From contig DATJHM010000207.1 in the NCBI GenBank assembly GCA_035493895.1, positions 1 through 62,208 of the forward strand: a DNA stretch of 62,208 bases, written 5' to 3'. This DNA comes from DATJHM01 sp035493895 (GTDB lineage: Bacteria; Chloroflexota; Ktedonobacteria; Ktedonobacterales; Ktedonobacteraceae). Within the stretch, counting starts at the first letter, position 1, and every line of letters begins with the position of its first letter. The position numbers and the translations under genes are program-made. Below are positions 8,510 to 18,198 of this stretch, in pieces. Under the pieces are notes generated by a model, which saw only the letters and a program-made list of their open reading frames with translations, did not search any database and had not been told where the DNA came from.

Positions 8510-10329
8510 TACTTCTTCTTTTTGTTGTGTGGTTGATGGCTACTTTTGTTTTTCCCGGACAGTTTGTTTTTTTGTTGCTGGCGTTGTCGCTCGCGAGCGG
8601 CCTCAAACTGTTCGCGAGCCTGCACCACCAGATAATGTGCAGAGTCGATCTCTTCGGCCTCATCCAGAAACTCTTCGGCGGCTTTCAAATCGCCACGTGT
8701 AGTATGGACCAGCGAGAGAGCTGCGAGCAGATCGACGGAATCCGGATTGAGTTCCAGACCATCTTCGAGGAGTTCTTGAGCGGCAGAAGGCTCATTCAAC
8801 TGAGTATAGATAGCCGCCAGTTCAGAGTAAGCCTCAACCTCGTGCGGATCTTCCTCGATACTGCGTATCAGGCTCTTCTGGGCTTCACCCAGCTCGCCCA
8901 GTTCGCGCTGGAAATGGCCGATATTGAACCAGATATGGGGAATATCAGGGCTGAGCGCGGCTGCTTCCTGATAATGGACCAGAGTTTTAGGGATATCACC
9001 GTGCAGGCGGGCAATATTCGCCTCACCGAGCGAAATGTAAGTGCGATCCAGCTCGTTCAGATCGCGACTCTTGAGTTGTTGCAGATGAGATTCGGCCTCT
9101 TCAAGGCGCGTATTCTGCTTAATCAGCACATTAGCAAAGAGAATGTGGCTGTGAACCGAATCGTCAATGGCAATGGAGGTGATCAGCGCGCGTTCCGCAA
9201 GAGAAGTATAGTGCTCGATAATCTCCAGTTTGTCCGCATCATCCAGGTCCTCTTCGCCGATAAGCATGTCACATTGGTTCATCATGGCTACGGCATAGTC
9301 GCGGAGAGCGCTAGCGCGTTCGTCAGGCAGGCGGTCAGCGCGGATCTGAGCATAAGCGGCTGCGCGCTCAAACTGTTGGAATTGTGAAGCCTGGTTATAG
9401 GCATTCTCGTAGATTTCGGGATCGTCGGGCTGTTTGGTAAAGAGAATGTCGCTATAGTAGAGGGTGCGTAGCGTTAGCCACATCGTCTCCTGGACGCGGC
9501 CTGCGAGTTCAGCAAATTCGAGATCATCGAAATCGTCCTCCTCGTCCTCATCTTCGTCTTCGTCGTCCTCGAGTTCATCCTCAAAATCCTCATCTTCGTC
9601 CTCCTCCTCGTCCTCATCTTCAACCTCTTCAGCCAGTTCGCCGATACGCGCTATAAGCTCAGTCTGGAGTTCCTGGATCTCATCGACGGAGAGTAAGAGC
9701 GCGATAGCACCTTCGTCATGAGCTTCCTGGATGCGCCACTGTTCGTCTTCCAGGACCAGCGTATAGCTTGTCCAGAACCAGTGATTGCCAGTTTCTTTGA
9801 GAACGAGCGTGGCGGCTGGAATCTCCGGGAGAGCTTCGCCATTGAGAGGAGAATTGGGAATTTCCAGAGACCAGAAGGCCTCGACCTGTTTAGGGCCGGT
9901 ATCCTCCTCCTCCTCATCTTCGTCCTCTTCCTCAACCACGATCACCTCTTTTGCAGGAGCCAGAGCGGTTTTTATGTCGATGATGCGGGATTGAGAGTCC
10001 TCGACCTCCTCGTCTTCGTCATCTTCAACGGTTGGAGGGAGAGCGACATCAAATATCAGGCTGGTGGCCTGCGTCTGGGCGACCCAGGCACGACGACGGT
10101 CGGACCAGGCCTGACGTGAGAGCCCTTCGCGAAGTGGACTATTGCTGGCGAGCTGTCCATAGGCATTTTCATAATTGCCTTCGCTCCAGGCGGTAAAGAA
10201 ATTGCGTACGGCCTCTTCTGCCTGGTGATCGCCTAAACCCAGGAGAGAGAAAAGGCTATTCAGCATTTCGCCAGGATTGAGGGAGTTCATATCAGGAAAC
10301 TCCATGTCATTATCTGAATTACGTGGCAT
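8509..10329 (-). CDS. TPR protein with acidic low-complexity tracts (paralogue A)
   Basis: A 606-residue cytosolic protein without signal peptide. The N-terminal part (about 30-200) has AYGQLASNSPLREGLSR and ETGNHWFWTSYTLVLEDEQWRIQEAHDEGA. It is interrupted by two long Asp/Glu runs (about residues 100-145 and 230-270). The C-terminal third holds TPR repeats (for example HIWFNIGHFQRELGELGEAQKSLIRSI and AYSELAAIYTQLNEPSAAQELLEDGLELNPDS). It ends in a basic tail (KNKKKK). The same N-terminal pattern recurs in the next upstream gene, so the two are tandem paralogues. Likely a protein-protein scaffold; no catalytic motif is seen. Confidence 0.8.
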   Translation of the reverse strand: MPRNSDNDMEFPDMNSLNPGEMLNSLFSLLGLGDHQAEEAVRNFFTAWSEGNYENAYGQLASNSPLREGLSRQAWSDRRRAWVAQTQATSLIFDVALPPTVEDDEDEEVEDSQSRIIDIKTALAPAKEVIVVEEEDEDEEEEDTGPKQVEAFWSLEIPNSPLNGEALPEIPAATLVLKETGNHWFWTSYTLVLEDEQWRIQEAHDEGAIALLLSVDEIQELQTELIARIGELAEEVEDEDEEEDEDEDFEDELEDDEDEDEDEEDDFDDLEFAELAGRVQETMWLTLRTLYYSDILFTKQPDDPEIYENAYNQASQFQQFERAAAYAQIRADRLPDERASALRDYAVAMMNQCDMLIGEEDLDDADKLEIIEHYTSLAERALITSIAIDDSVHSHILFANVLIKQNTRLEEAESHLQQLKSRDLNELDRTYISLGEANIARLHGDIPKTLVHYQEAAALSPDIPHIWFNIGHFQRELGELGEAQKSLIRSIEEDPHEVEAYSELAAIYTQLNEPSAAQELLEDGLELNPDSVDLLAALSLVHTTRGDLKAAEEFLDEAEEIDSAHYLVVQAREQFEAARERQRQQQKNKLSGKNKSSHQPHNKKKK

Positions 10330-10519
10330 GATGCTTTTTTATCCTTCCTGATGCCATCACTGGCATGCTACTAAAGGCTGCCGGAAACGCTGTTTGCGGT
10401 GAGCTTGTGATCCTTTGCCAATTGTGTAGTTTGCTCTCATTGATCTGCAAAGAACGTCTGTTACCTGTAGATAGCCTGTGTTGACCGACATTCCTGCAAG
10501 AGAAGAGCAAGCCATTGAG

Positions 10520-12730
10520 CTATCGTTTAGTGGCTGCGGTGATAATGCGCCGGACTTCAGCCACAATAGGAAGAGTTGGATCGATCTGTTCTGCAAGTTG
10601 AAGCTCACGTTGTGCCAGGCGCGGTTCGCCCATTTCCAGGTGCACCGATGCGAGCAGAGCGTGCAGAGGTCCCGAATTGGGATTTGCCTGTATGCCCTGT
10701 TCGGCGATACTACGAGCCTGCTCTTTATTATTTTGTTTCATATAGATGGCAATAAGCTCGGAATATGGGCGATAATCCTGGGGCTCATTGCGGATCGCAC
10801 GTTTGTAGCTCTCGGCGGCAGTATCGGTATGTCCAAGCTGGCGTAGTGCGAAACCCAGATTAAACCAGTTGCCCGGATAGTCGGGCATAAGTTCACCAAC
10901 GCGTTGATAATGGGGAATCGCTTCATTAATGCGCTCGCGGCGCATCGCGATGGTGCCGAGGGCCGCTTCAATGGGGGCCTCGATAGCGGCAGATGGATGA
11001 CGATCTTTGCCCAGTTGCAATTCTTTTTCGGCATCATCATTGCGTTCCTGACTCAAGAAGAGTTCGGCCAGAAGTAGACGCCCCTGAGCATCATCATTGC
11101 GCTCTAGAGATAGGCGTAGACGTTCCTCTGCGTATGCGAGTAGATGGTCCCGCCTGGCAGTAAGATGTTCCGCACGATCATTGTAGGCAACAGTGACAAT
11201 AGTTGCTCCCAGATTGCGTAGCGTTTCGCCGCTGGCATCGGGGAAGCGGTCCTCCATACGTTCGAGATAGATCATAGCGCGTTCGGGATTTGCAGCGGCC
11301 AGAGCATGTGTATAGGCATCCTCATACACCTTCTTATCCAGAGGGAGGCGGGCAATCAGAGCGTCATCGTAGTGGAGAAGCTGCGTGAGTCGCCAGGAAA
11401 GCTCTGCAATAAACTCCTGAGGATTGAGCGTTGCGCGCTGCTTGACAAGCTCATCCACTTCTTTAGAAAGCTCAGTGCTGTGTTTTTGCAAGTCAAGGAT
11501 TGGTATGCCCTGTACCCTGGCCCCTTCGTCGCTAATACTCTGAACGCGCCAGTTATTCGCCTCGCGCAGCATCGTATAGCTGGTCCAGAACCAATGGCGG
11601 CCAGTCTCTTTATTGATCGCCGTTCCCATAGGGAATTCTTTGAGAGTCCCGCTGAGAGGAGTTTCGCTGAGTTCCAGTGACCAGCCGACGGCGGTCTCTT
11701 TGCGTTGTGGTGTGCGAGCGCTGCCGGGTAACCAGAGTCCGCTACTTTGATGCGACTCCTGTTGATGGACAAAGCCAAGTTCGAGACGTTCAGGATGGGC
11801 CTCGGAGGCCCAGGCACGGCGAAGCTCGATCCAATCCTCGCGGGCCAGTCCTTCGCGTACATTGCTATTCTGACCGAGGAGATCATAGGCCAGGCCGTAG
11901 TCGCCCAGGGACCATGCGCCAATGAAGTTGAGAATCACCTCTTCATCGGTCAGTTCGGGGTGAATAAATGTCAGGCCGCGATCCTTGCTTTCGTCGAGAC
12001 CTTTTTGAAACAAACTTTTAATTAAAGGAAGGTTGAGACGATAATCTTTATGCGGCTCTCTCTGGCGCCAGAGATTGACCGAATAGGCTTCATCCAGGAG
12101 CCGTTTCCCCTCTGCCAGAGTGCAGTCGACCAGCGAAATATCCTGCAACCTTTGGCGTACATCTTCGATGCGTTCTTGAATGCGTCGTTTGCTGATCAGC
12201 TCAACGGTACATTCTTTGACCCCATCGAACCAGAAATCCAGTAAAAAGCTCAGAGCGCGAGTCTCGCTATAATCGTAGCCTTGTTCCCAGATGAGCGTTA
12301 ATTGTACCTCGCCCTGATCGCGAGCCTCGGTTACGACCCCTTTCCAGAAGCGTGGAGGATTAGCGATGCCCACCTGAATAGCAGATGCGCGGCTGATAGG
12401 GGGATTCCACTGAGGGTAAATTTTCGCCGATTCAAGACGAAGAAGGGCACGACGAGCCTCTTTGCGTACCTCTTTCAGGGAGCTCAAAGCGTTCAGTGCC
12501 ACGACAATATCGGCTACAGCCGTTGAAGAGACTTTTGTCAGTTCCTTCAAGAAAAAAAGCTGCGCAGCCTCGGGAAGATCATGAATAGGGCGTAGGGCCG
12601 CCTCGGCCTCGGCCTGATTACTGCTTGTATGTAGAGCCTGCGCAATTGTTTCGTCCTGCGCAAGCAGTTGTTGAACCTGTTCAGCCTCCTGATGAGAAAG
12701 AACTGTTTCGGGCTCTTTTTTCCGTGACAT
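10520..12730 (-). CDS. TPR protein (paralogue B)
   Basis: A 736-residue soluble protein. The first 230 residues are helical and unlike paralogue A. The middle (about 265-420) matches paralogue A: AYDLLGQNSNVREGLAREDWIELRRAWASE and KETGRHWFWTSYTMLREANNWRVQSISDEGA. The C-terminal part is TPR-rich (NWFNLGFALRQLGHTDTAAESYKRAIRNEPQDYRPYSELIAIYMKQ). It lacks the long acidic tracts. Starts at ATG 12730 (MSRKKEPETVLSHQEAEQ). A gap of about 190 nt to paralogue A suggests either one operon or separate promoters. Function unknown; a calcineurin- or SnoaL-like fold for the shared middle domain is possible but unproven. Confidence 0.78.
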   Translation of the reverse strand: MSRKKEPETVLSHQEAEQVQQLLAQDETIAQALHTSSNQAEAEAALRPIHDLPEAAQLFFLKELTKVSSTAVADIVVALNALSSLKEVRKEARRALLRLESAKIYPQWNPPISRASAIQVGIANPPRFWKGVVTEARDQGEVQLTLIWEQGYDYSETRALSFLLDFWFDGVKECTVELISKRRIQERIEDVRQRLQDISLVDCTLAEGKRLLDEAYSVNLWRQREPHKDYRLNLPLIKSLFQKGLDESKDRGLTFIHPELTDEEVILNFIGAWSLGDYGLAYDLLGQNSNVREGLAREDWIELRRAWASEAHPERLELGFVHQQESHQSSGLWLPGSARTPQRKETAVGWSLELSETPLSGTLKEFPMGTAINKETGRHWFWTSYTMLREANNWRVQSISDEGARVQGIPILDLQKHSTELSKEVDELVKQRATLNPQEFIAELSWRLTQLLHYDDALIARLPLDKKVYEDAYTHALAAANPERAMIYLERMEDRFPDASGETLRNLGATIVTVAYNDRAEHLTARRDHLLAYAEERLRLSLERNDDAQGRLLLAELFLSQERNDDAEKELQLGKDRHPSAAIEAPIEAALGTIAMRRERINEAIPHYQRVGELMPDYPGNWFNLGFALRQLGHTDTAAESYKRAIRNEPQDYRPYSELIAIYMKQNNKEQARSIAEQGIQANPNSGPLHALLASVHLEMGEPRLAQRELQLAEQIDPTLPIVAEVRRIITAATKR

Positions 12731-12929
12731 AATCGTTCTACTCTCCTCGCAACGACATCGTCATCTTTAGTATCGTGTGGATTGTACCACGAAGCGAGAG
12801 AAGAGTCGAGGATCGACAGAAAGCGTGATCGCTCCCTCAACGTTGGGGAGAGAAGGCGGGTGTGGGGACGTGGATCGACATAACGTTGCAGAGTTGGGCG
12901 AGAGATAAATCCCGCCCATACGAAAAATG

Positions 12930-14411
12930 TTATACCGTGGCATGAAGGGGTAAGGCCTCATCGGGAGCCTCTGCTCGTTGGGCCAGCAGTTTTTTTTGCT
13001 TATAGTCTGCTTGTAGGCGTATTGCCAGCAGAATAAAGAGCGGGTAGGCGACACAATAGAAGTACGAAGAGAGACTGCGCCAGGCAAAGAAGAGTGGAAT
13101 GACCCCTAAGAGCATCGCGGCCTCAGGATATTTGCGGCAGATGCGCCAGTAGACGCCCAGGCACGCAATGATGCCCACCAGTTCCAGCAGCGTATAGACC
13201 GTTTGCGGCAGATAGGGAATCAGATGTGAGGTGCTCAGAGCGATCACGCCTACGCCGAGCGGGAACATCGGATCGGCCATGGGAGCCATCACACCCGAGA
13301 ACCAGGCATGGGCATTCCAGATAATAAAAGGCAGGTTAACCGCAAGCGCAACGCCGCCTGCGATAATCCCGCGATAGACAGCTTCTTTAAAGCCATAGGT
13401 GCGCCAGACCATAATCAGGTAGTACGGCGTAAAGAACCAGGCGATCTGTTTACTGGCGATAGCCAGACCGAGCAGGGCCGCCGATTGCCAGCGTTTTCCC
13501 CGGCAGAGCCAGACCAGCACAATCAGGAGCGTATAAAACACATCCAGATTGCCACCGACAGTCGAAGACCACATAGGTATGTTTGCCAGTGAGAGAAGAA
13601 TGAGCCAGGGGCGCAGTTCTGGACGGATCACCTTCCAGGCAACGAAAATCAGAGCCAGGTAGCTCAGAATAAAGAACGGGAGAGTATTGTAGCCTTTCAC
13701 CAGCGTAAACGGAACCAGCGTTAGAAAAGAGAGGGCGGGATAGCTCACCTTCGACTCAAATTCGGGAGCAGAGCCAGCTTTCATATCAGTATCGAGAACG
13801 CTTTGAAGTTCAGTCAGAGTTGGATAGTTCAGGCGATTGGCGAATTCCCCTTTACGTAGAGGAGTTGTCCAATCGGGTTGAATAGGGAAGCGGCGTGCCA
13901 GATCGAGCATATTGGAGTCGGTATAGGGGTTGCGTCCTTGCAACAAGAGAATCGCAGCATTGGTATCAAGGGAGGTGCCATCATTGCCAAACTGAGGTGG
14001 AAGAAAGCTCAGAACCAGGCCACGGCCAAAGAGTATAGAGCCCAGGGCAGCGAGAACGATCGTGAGCAGGAGCACAAAGCGTTGCCAGCGCCGTGCGGGC
14101 CGTCGATATGCAGCCTGCTGCTTTTGTCTGGCCGGGCGAAATGCCTGCCAGATAGCAAAAAAACTACTCAGGATTAAGAAAAACTGCACCATTGCCCCGA
14201 ACGGCATGAAAGTGCTGAAAGGAATTTCGTTCAGACCTTGTAAGATGAAGGCGATGCCGATCCAGATAGCACGCCTCTGCATCTCGACCACGGGTTGATT
14301 CTTCAGCGACACATCCTCCGAAAAGAAGTGATGCATCCAACGATAGTTGAAACCGGTAGTTTTTTCTACCTCTATTCCATGTGTGTCCGTGATGGCAGAT
14401 CGCAATTCCAT
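12930..14411 (-). CDS. GT87-like polytopic glycosyltransferase (DUF2029 type)
   Basis: A 493-residue protein with a soluble N-terminus (about 45 residues) and roughly 10-12 hydrophobic helices. LLLQGRNPYTDSNMLDLARRFP is the YxxGxNPYxxxxxx loop found in GT87/DUF2029 polyprenyl-phosphate sugar transferases after the first helices; SVLDTDMKAGSAPEFESKVSYPALSF follows in the periplasm-like loop. ACLGVYWRICRKYP and SYFYCVAYPLFIL lie near the C-terminus. Such enzymes move mannose or other sugars from a lipid-linked donor across the membrane. It is alone in its stretch; its neighbours are the TPR genes (downstream) and a GNAT (upstream), without a clear functional link. Confidence 0.75.
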   Translation of the reverse strand: MELRSAITDTHGIEVEKTTGFNYRWMHHFFSEDVSLKNQPVVEMQRRAIWIGIAFILQGLNEIPFSTFMPFGAMVQFFLILSSFFAIWQAFRPARQKQQAAYRRPARRWQRFVLLLTIVLAALGSILFGRGLVLSFLPPQFGNDGTSLDTNAAILLLQGRNPYTDSNMLDLARRFPIQPDWTTPLRKGEFANRLNYPTLTELQSVLDTDMKAGSAPEFESKVSYPALSFLTLVPFTLVKGYNTLPFFILSYLALIFVAWKVIRPELRPWLILLSLANIPMWSSTVGGNLDVFYTLLIVLVWLCRGKRWQSAALLGLAIASKQIAWFFTPYYLIMVWRTYGFKEAVYRGIIAGGVALAVNLPFIIWNAHAWFSGVMAPMADPMFPLGVGVIALSTSHLIPYLPQTVYTLLELVGIIACLGVYWRICRKYPEAAMLLGVIPLFFAWRSLSSYFYCVAYPLFILLAIRLQADYKQKKLLAQRAEAPDEALPLHATV

Positions 14412-14667
14412 ACCTGATGCGCGCTATAGACGCTTGCTCTATATCTATATCTATCATTCGCCGTTTTACTCATGCTTCTAGATGGGTTTGTTGAATAAGA
14501 GATGAGGAATGATAGTAGGACGTTTGCGCGCTTTTTTCCCTCCCTTTGAAGTACCTGGCAAGCTCCTGCCCGTGAATTGATGTCATGTCTTGCATTGTTC
14601 TGGCAAGGGCTCCGCCGGTCCATGTCTTAAAACGAAGGGATGAACAATTACGTCACAAAAATGAGCG

Positions 14668-14683
14668 TCCCTCCACGGAGGGA
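14668..14683 (-). terminator. Short hairpin after the GNAT gene
   Basis: TCCCTC-cacg-GAGGGA forms a 6-bp hairpin about 25 nt beyond the GNAT stop (minus strand), followed on that strand by a T-run ten bases later. Weak but well placed; a rho-independent terminator is the simplest reading. Confidence 0.35.
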
Positions 14684-14706
14684 AAATGAGCGAGCGGTCA
14701 TTTATC

Positions 14707-15174
14707 TTAAAGATCCAGATGATAATAGAGTTCACGGTGCTGCAAGGCGAAGCCCAGAGCTTCATAAAGATGAATGGCAGGGAGATTGTTTTCCCAGACA
14801 TGCAGGTCGAGCGCCGAGAGATGGAGCTCAGTGCGTGCAAAGGTCACGATATGCTGCATCACTCGACGCGAGATGCTCTGACCGCGGAAGTCTGGATGCA
14901 CGATGACACGTTTGATGTAGCCAACGTTGGCTACGGCATCAGCAGGGGGAACCATCAGTTCAGCCTTGCCAACCGCCTGTTGTTGTAGTTCAGCCAGAAA
15001 GATAAACGTATGCTCATGCGTTGAAGGGTCAATGGAGCCAAAGTATTTCTCTACTTCGCGGTGAATATGGCGTGTAGGTGAACTGCTGAGGCTATCCAGA
15101 TGCTCAATTTGTGGCAGATCTTCAGGGGTAGCGAGACGGATCGTTACCTGTGAAGTTGATAGTTCATTATTCAT
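14707..15174 (-). CDS. GNAT-family N-acetyltransferase
   Basis: A 155-residue single-domain acetyltransferase. VGYIKRVIVHPDFRGQSISRRVMQHIVTFA contains the RxxGxG/A-type acetyl-CoA pyrophosphate loop (here RGQSIS), and LDLHVWENNLPAIHLYEALGF is motif B, where the chain packs on CoA. The substrate is unknown. ATG at 15174 has GAGGAC about 7 nt upstream. It lies about 130 nt from the small membrane protein gene and about 300 nt from the glycosyltransferase gene. Confidence 0.9.
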   Translation of the reverse strand: MNNELSTSQVTIRLATPEDLPQIEHLDSLSSSPTRHIHREVEKYFGSIDPSTHEHTFIFLAELQQQAVGKAELMVPPADAVANVGYIKRVIVHPDFRGQSISRRVMQHIVTFARTELHLSALDLHVWENNLPAIHLYEALGFALQHRELYYHLDL

Positions 15175-15302
15175 AAGACAAGTCCTCTATCTAAATACTC
15201 TATATAGTGACTATTGCTCTCTATATAGCATATGCCTGATTTCAAGAGGACCGACTGCTGGGAATATTTTAAATAGCCATGGTAGCCATCCTCCGTGCGT
15301 GG

Positions 15303-15506
15303 TTACTCAGGGCTATTTTTACGTGGCAATAGTAAGAGAGAGAAGAGTGCATAGCCTGCGCACCCCAGGAGCAGCAGACCATAGATAATGCTCTCTCCAT
15401 CTTTATTTGGCGCACTCAAGGTTGTAGTGATCATGCTCATTCCCCACCAGAGGAAGCCGATAAAGACGGCAAATAACAATATGGTGCTCGTGATTTTCTT
15501 GCTCAT
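15303..15506 (-). CDS. Small two-helix membrane protein
   Basis: A 67-residue protein with two hydrophobic helices (about 6-27 and 37-57) separated by APNKDGESI, and a basic tail (LLPRKNSPE). Starts at MSKKITS (15506), which gives the usual positive N-terminus; the frame stays open for 19 more codons upstream, but that part is hydrophilic and unlike a coding start. No family is recognised. Translation is plausible from hydrophobic periodicity alone, and no strong ribosome site is visible, so I rate it moderately. Confidence 0.55.
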   Translation of the reverse strand: MSKKITSTILLFAVFIGFLWWGMSMITTTLSAPNKDGESIIYGLLLLGCAGYALFSLLLLPRKNSPE

Positions 15507-15615
15507 CGTGTTTTCCGTTTCTTGGCAAATAGTAGCAGGGGGTAGTAGATCATTTCCACCCAACTGATCTTACCTATTATAGCATAGCCCGTCATCCCCT
15601 GAGTTTATGGGTGGT

Positions 15616-16215
15616 TTAGTGGGAAAGTGCCTGCCAGACCATGCGATGCATAACGGCCCGGAAATGTCCCCAATCCCGCCAATCGCCAGCGATAGAACGG
15701 CTATAGTGATCGTGGATATTCTCCAGAAACTCGGCGCGCTCCAGGAGCTCTGCGGGCAAAATTTCGCGGAAGCCCTCGACATTTTCATCTTCATCGAGGA
15801 CATTGAGCGTGCCTGCAACCTCATTGAGCAGGAAGGCAAAGGTATAAAAGGCGGGCGTCTCGCCAGTCGTAGTAGTTTTGTAGGCCGCAACAGCCAGAAA
15901 GCGTTCAATAGAAACTTCCAGCGAGGTCTCCTCCTGCGTCTCGCGCAGTAGAGCATCGAAGACCTTTTCGCCGTGATGAATGCCCCCCGTCAACAAACGA
16001 TAGGCATTAGTGGGATAGAACGTCTTCTTCATCGTGAGCAGGCGGCCATTTTTTCTGCGTAGCACCATGCAGACCTCGCCATAGCGATCGGTGTTACTTA
16101 AAGGATCAAAATGATTTGAAGTGCCGAGATCGACGACCTCGACCAGAGGTTGACCGTAGCGTTGGGCGAGTGCGGTCAACTCCGTCTGAGTCGTCTGTGG
16201 AAGCCAGGATAGCAT
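15616..16215 (-). CDS. NUDIX hydrolase
   Basis: A 199-residue protein with the Nudix box written as GGIHHGEKVFDALLRETQEETSLEV (family pattern GX5EX7REUXEEXGU; here G at the start, REtqEEt in the middle). The substrate is unknown; the fold hydrolyses diphosphates linked to another moiety. Starts at ATG 16215 because GGAG then lies 7 nt upstream; the ATG at 16221 would leave only 1 nt. The stop of recN (16268) is about 50 nt upstream, so it is probably cotranscribed with recN. A non-classical protein of about 200 residues because of an N-terminal extension (residues 1-60, LTALAQRYGQPLVEVVDLG). Confidence 0.88.
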   Translation of the reverse strand: MLSWLPQTTQTELTALAQRYGQPLVEVVDLGTSNHFDPLSNTDRYGEVCMVLRRKNGRLLTMKKTFYPTNAYRLLTGGIHHGEKVFDALLRETQEETSLEVSIERFLAVAAYKTTTTGETPAFYTFAFLLNEVAGTLNVLDEDENVEGFREILPAELLERAEFLENIHDHYSRSIAGDWRDWGHFRAVMHRMVWQALSH

Positions 16216-16267
16216 AACCATTCTCCAGAAAAGCGTTAAAAAGAGTAAAAGCGTGAGTAAAGAGACG

Positions 16268-18196
16268 TCAGGAATTTACCGGAGTGCCAGTTTGAGGCGT
16301 TTTCGTCGTATTCCGTTTCCAGTTCTCTTTCCACAGATTCGAGCGATCGAGCATTTCCTCAGCATTTTTCATCGCGAACTCAGTCACATTGCCACCCATA
16401 ATATGGGCAATCTCACGAATGCGCTGTTCGGGGCGCAACTCATTGACAATCGTCATCGTGCGATTCTCAAAAATCTGCTTATTGACATTGTAGTGAGTAT
16501 CGGCAAAGGCGGCTATTTGCGGCAGGTGCGTGACGCAGATGACCTGATGATCGCGTGTGAGTTGCCAGAGCTTCTCGCCCACAACCTGACCGCTGCGTCC
16601 ACTGATGCCCGAGTCGATCTCATCGAAGATCAGCGTGGGCGTGGCATCGGCACCGGCCAGAATAGTTTTGAGAGCCAGCATCAGGCGCGAGGTTTCGCCA
16701 CCGGAAGCAATGCGGGTCAGCGGCTTAAAGGGTTCGCCCGGATTGGGCGCAATCAGAAACTGGACGCGGTCAATACCGGTTTGATCGCAGGCATAGAGTT
16801 GTGCGGGCTGGTCGGCGAACTGCGCCAACACACCATCTTCGTCGGGAACCTGCTCCATCTCCACGCGGAAGCGTGCGCGGCGCATATTGAGATCGTTCAG
16901 TTGTTCTTCCATCGCCGTCGCGAGCGTCTGAGCCGCAGCGGCGCGTCTGACAGAAAGTGCCCGGGCAAGCGTCCCGATCTCGCGGCGAAACTCCTGATCG
17001 CGCTGTTGTAGTTGCAGGAGAATCTCATCGCGATTGACAATGCTCTCCAGTTCAGCCTGATCCTCGGCGGCGCGTTGCAGGATCTCTTCGATCGAATCGC
17101 CATATTTGCGGCGCATCTTCGTAATGAGATCCAGGCGTTCCTCAATATCGGCCAGGCGGCGTGGATCATCTTCGATATCGGACTCGTAGCTACTGATGGT
17201 CGCAGCCACATCTTCGAGTTGATACATCGCCTCTGAGAGCGTATCGGCCTGTTCTTCCATGCTCTTATCCAGCCGGACCAATTCCTGAATTGCCCGTTGC
17301 GCCGTTGTCAGAAGATCCAGAGCGGACTTGAAGTCGTCGCTACCCAGCTCTGATCCTTTCAGAGAACCGTAGATCAGCGTACAGAGCTCGCGCAGGCGTT
17401 CAGCATTGCTCAGAACCTTCAGTTCATCCTCGAGTTCCTCTTCTTCACCGGCGCGCAGATTGGCCTTCTCAATTTCCGCCAGCTCGAAGCGGAGAAACTC
17501 CAGACGTCGTTCCTGATCGCGTTCATTTTGTTGGAGCGATTGGAGAGTTTTGCGTGTATTGCGCCACTCGCTCACCTTCTGGCTCAGCTCGTCGCGCATC
17601 TGAAGCGTCTCGGCGTAGCGATCCAGGAAATTGACATGTTGATCGGGGCGTAGCAGGCTCATATGTTCGCTCTGTCCATGGATATCAACCAGCCAGCTGG
17701 CAATCTGTTGCAGCACCTGTTGAGAGAATGCGCGGCCATTGATACGCGCAACAGTGCGCCCGGAGCGATTGATATCGCGCGAAAGAATGATCTGCCCGCT
17801 CTCCAGATCGACGCCATATTCCTGCAAAATGCTGGCAAGGGCCAGGCGGGCATCAGCGCTATGAGCGTCGGCGGATGGTTGATTGCGTTGTTCGGCCTGA
17901 TCAATCGCCTCAAGGAGCGTACTGGCGGGTTGCTCATCCTCTTCATCAGAGGAGGGAGCAGAGAGTTGGAGTGGGGGGAGGGCATCGAGCGTAAAGATCC
18001 CCTCCACAGTGGCCCGTTCGCAACCAGCACGCACGAACTCCGCGCCAATTTTGCCGCCGAGCAAAGCATTTACTGCGTCAATAATAATGGATTTACCCGC
18101 GCCAGTCTCGCCCGTAAAAACGTTAAAGAAGCGATTGAGCTGTAGGTGGAGACTGTCGATAATAGCGAAATCTTTAATATGTAACTCAAGTAACAT
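16268..18196 (-). CDS. recN: DNA repair ATPase RecN
   Basis: An SMC-like ATPase for recombinational repair of double-strand breaks. The N-terminal IKDFAIIDSLHLQLNRFFNVFTGETGAGKSIIIDA carries Walker A (GETGAGKS), a coiled coil fills about residues 160-400, and RIASGGETSRLMLALKTIL is the ABC signature. TLIFDEIDSGISGRSGQVV is the Walker B with the D-loop. 642 residues is somewhat longer than the usual 550-560, owing to an insert near residues 90-115 (APSSDEEDEQPA...). The ATG at 18196 sits 2 nt after the NAD kinase stop (TGA at 18199-18201); a GTG at 18202 overlaps that stop. Ends in a Thr-rich tail. Confidence 0.93.
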   Translation of the reverse strand: MLLELHIKDFAIIDSLHLQLNRFFNVFTGETGAGKSIIIDAVNALLGGKIGAEFVRAGCERATVEGIFTLDALPPLQLSAPSSDEEDEQPASTLLEAIDQAEQRNQPSADAHSADARLALASILQEYGVDLESGQIILSRDINRSGRTVARINGRAFSQQVLQQIASWLVDIHGQSEHMSLLRPDQHVNFLDRYAETLQMRDELSQKVSEWRNTRKTLQSLQQNERDQERRLEFLRFELAEIEKANLRAGEEEELEDELKVLSNAERLRELCTLIYGSLKGSELGSDDFKSALDLLTTAQRAIQELVRLDKSMEEQADTLSEAMYQLEDVAATISSYESDIEDDPRRLADIEERLDLITKMRRKYGDSIEEILQRAAEDQAELESIVNRDEILLQLQQRDQEFRREIGTLARALSVRRAAAAQTLATAMEEQLNDLNMRRARFRVEMEQVPDEDGVLAQFADQPAQLYACDQTGIDRVQFLIAPNPGEPFKPLTRIASGGETSRLMLALKTILAGADATPTLIFDEIDSGISGRSGQVVGEKLWQLTRDHQVICVTHLPQIAAFADTHYNVNKQIFENRTMTIVNELRPEQRIREIAHIMGGNVTEFAMKNAEEMLDRSNLWKENWKRNTTKTPQTGTPVNS

Positions 18197-18198
18197 AG

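Noticed and set aside
9464..9721. A Ser-rich frame (plus strand) opposite the acidic tracts of TPR paralogue A
   Set aside because: Runs of Ser are just the reverse reading of GAG/GAC-rich acidic codons.
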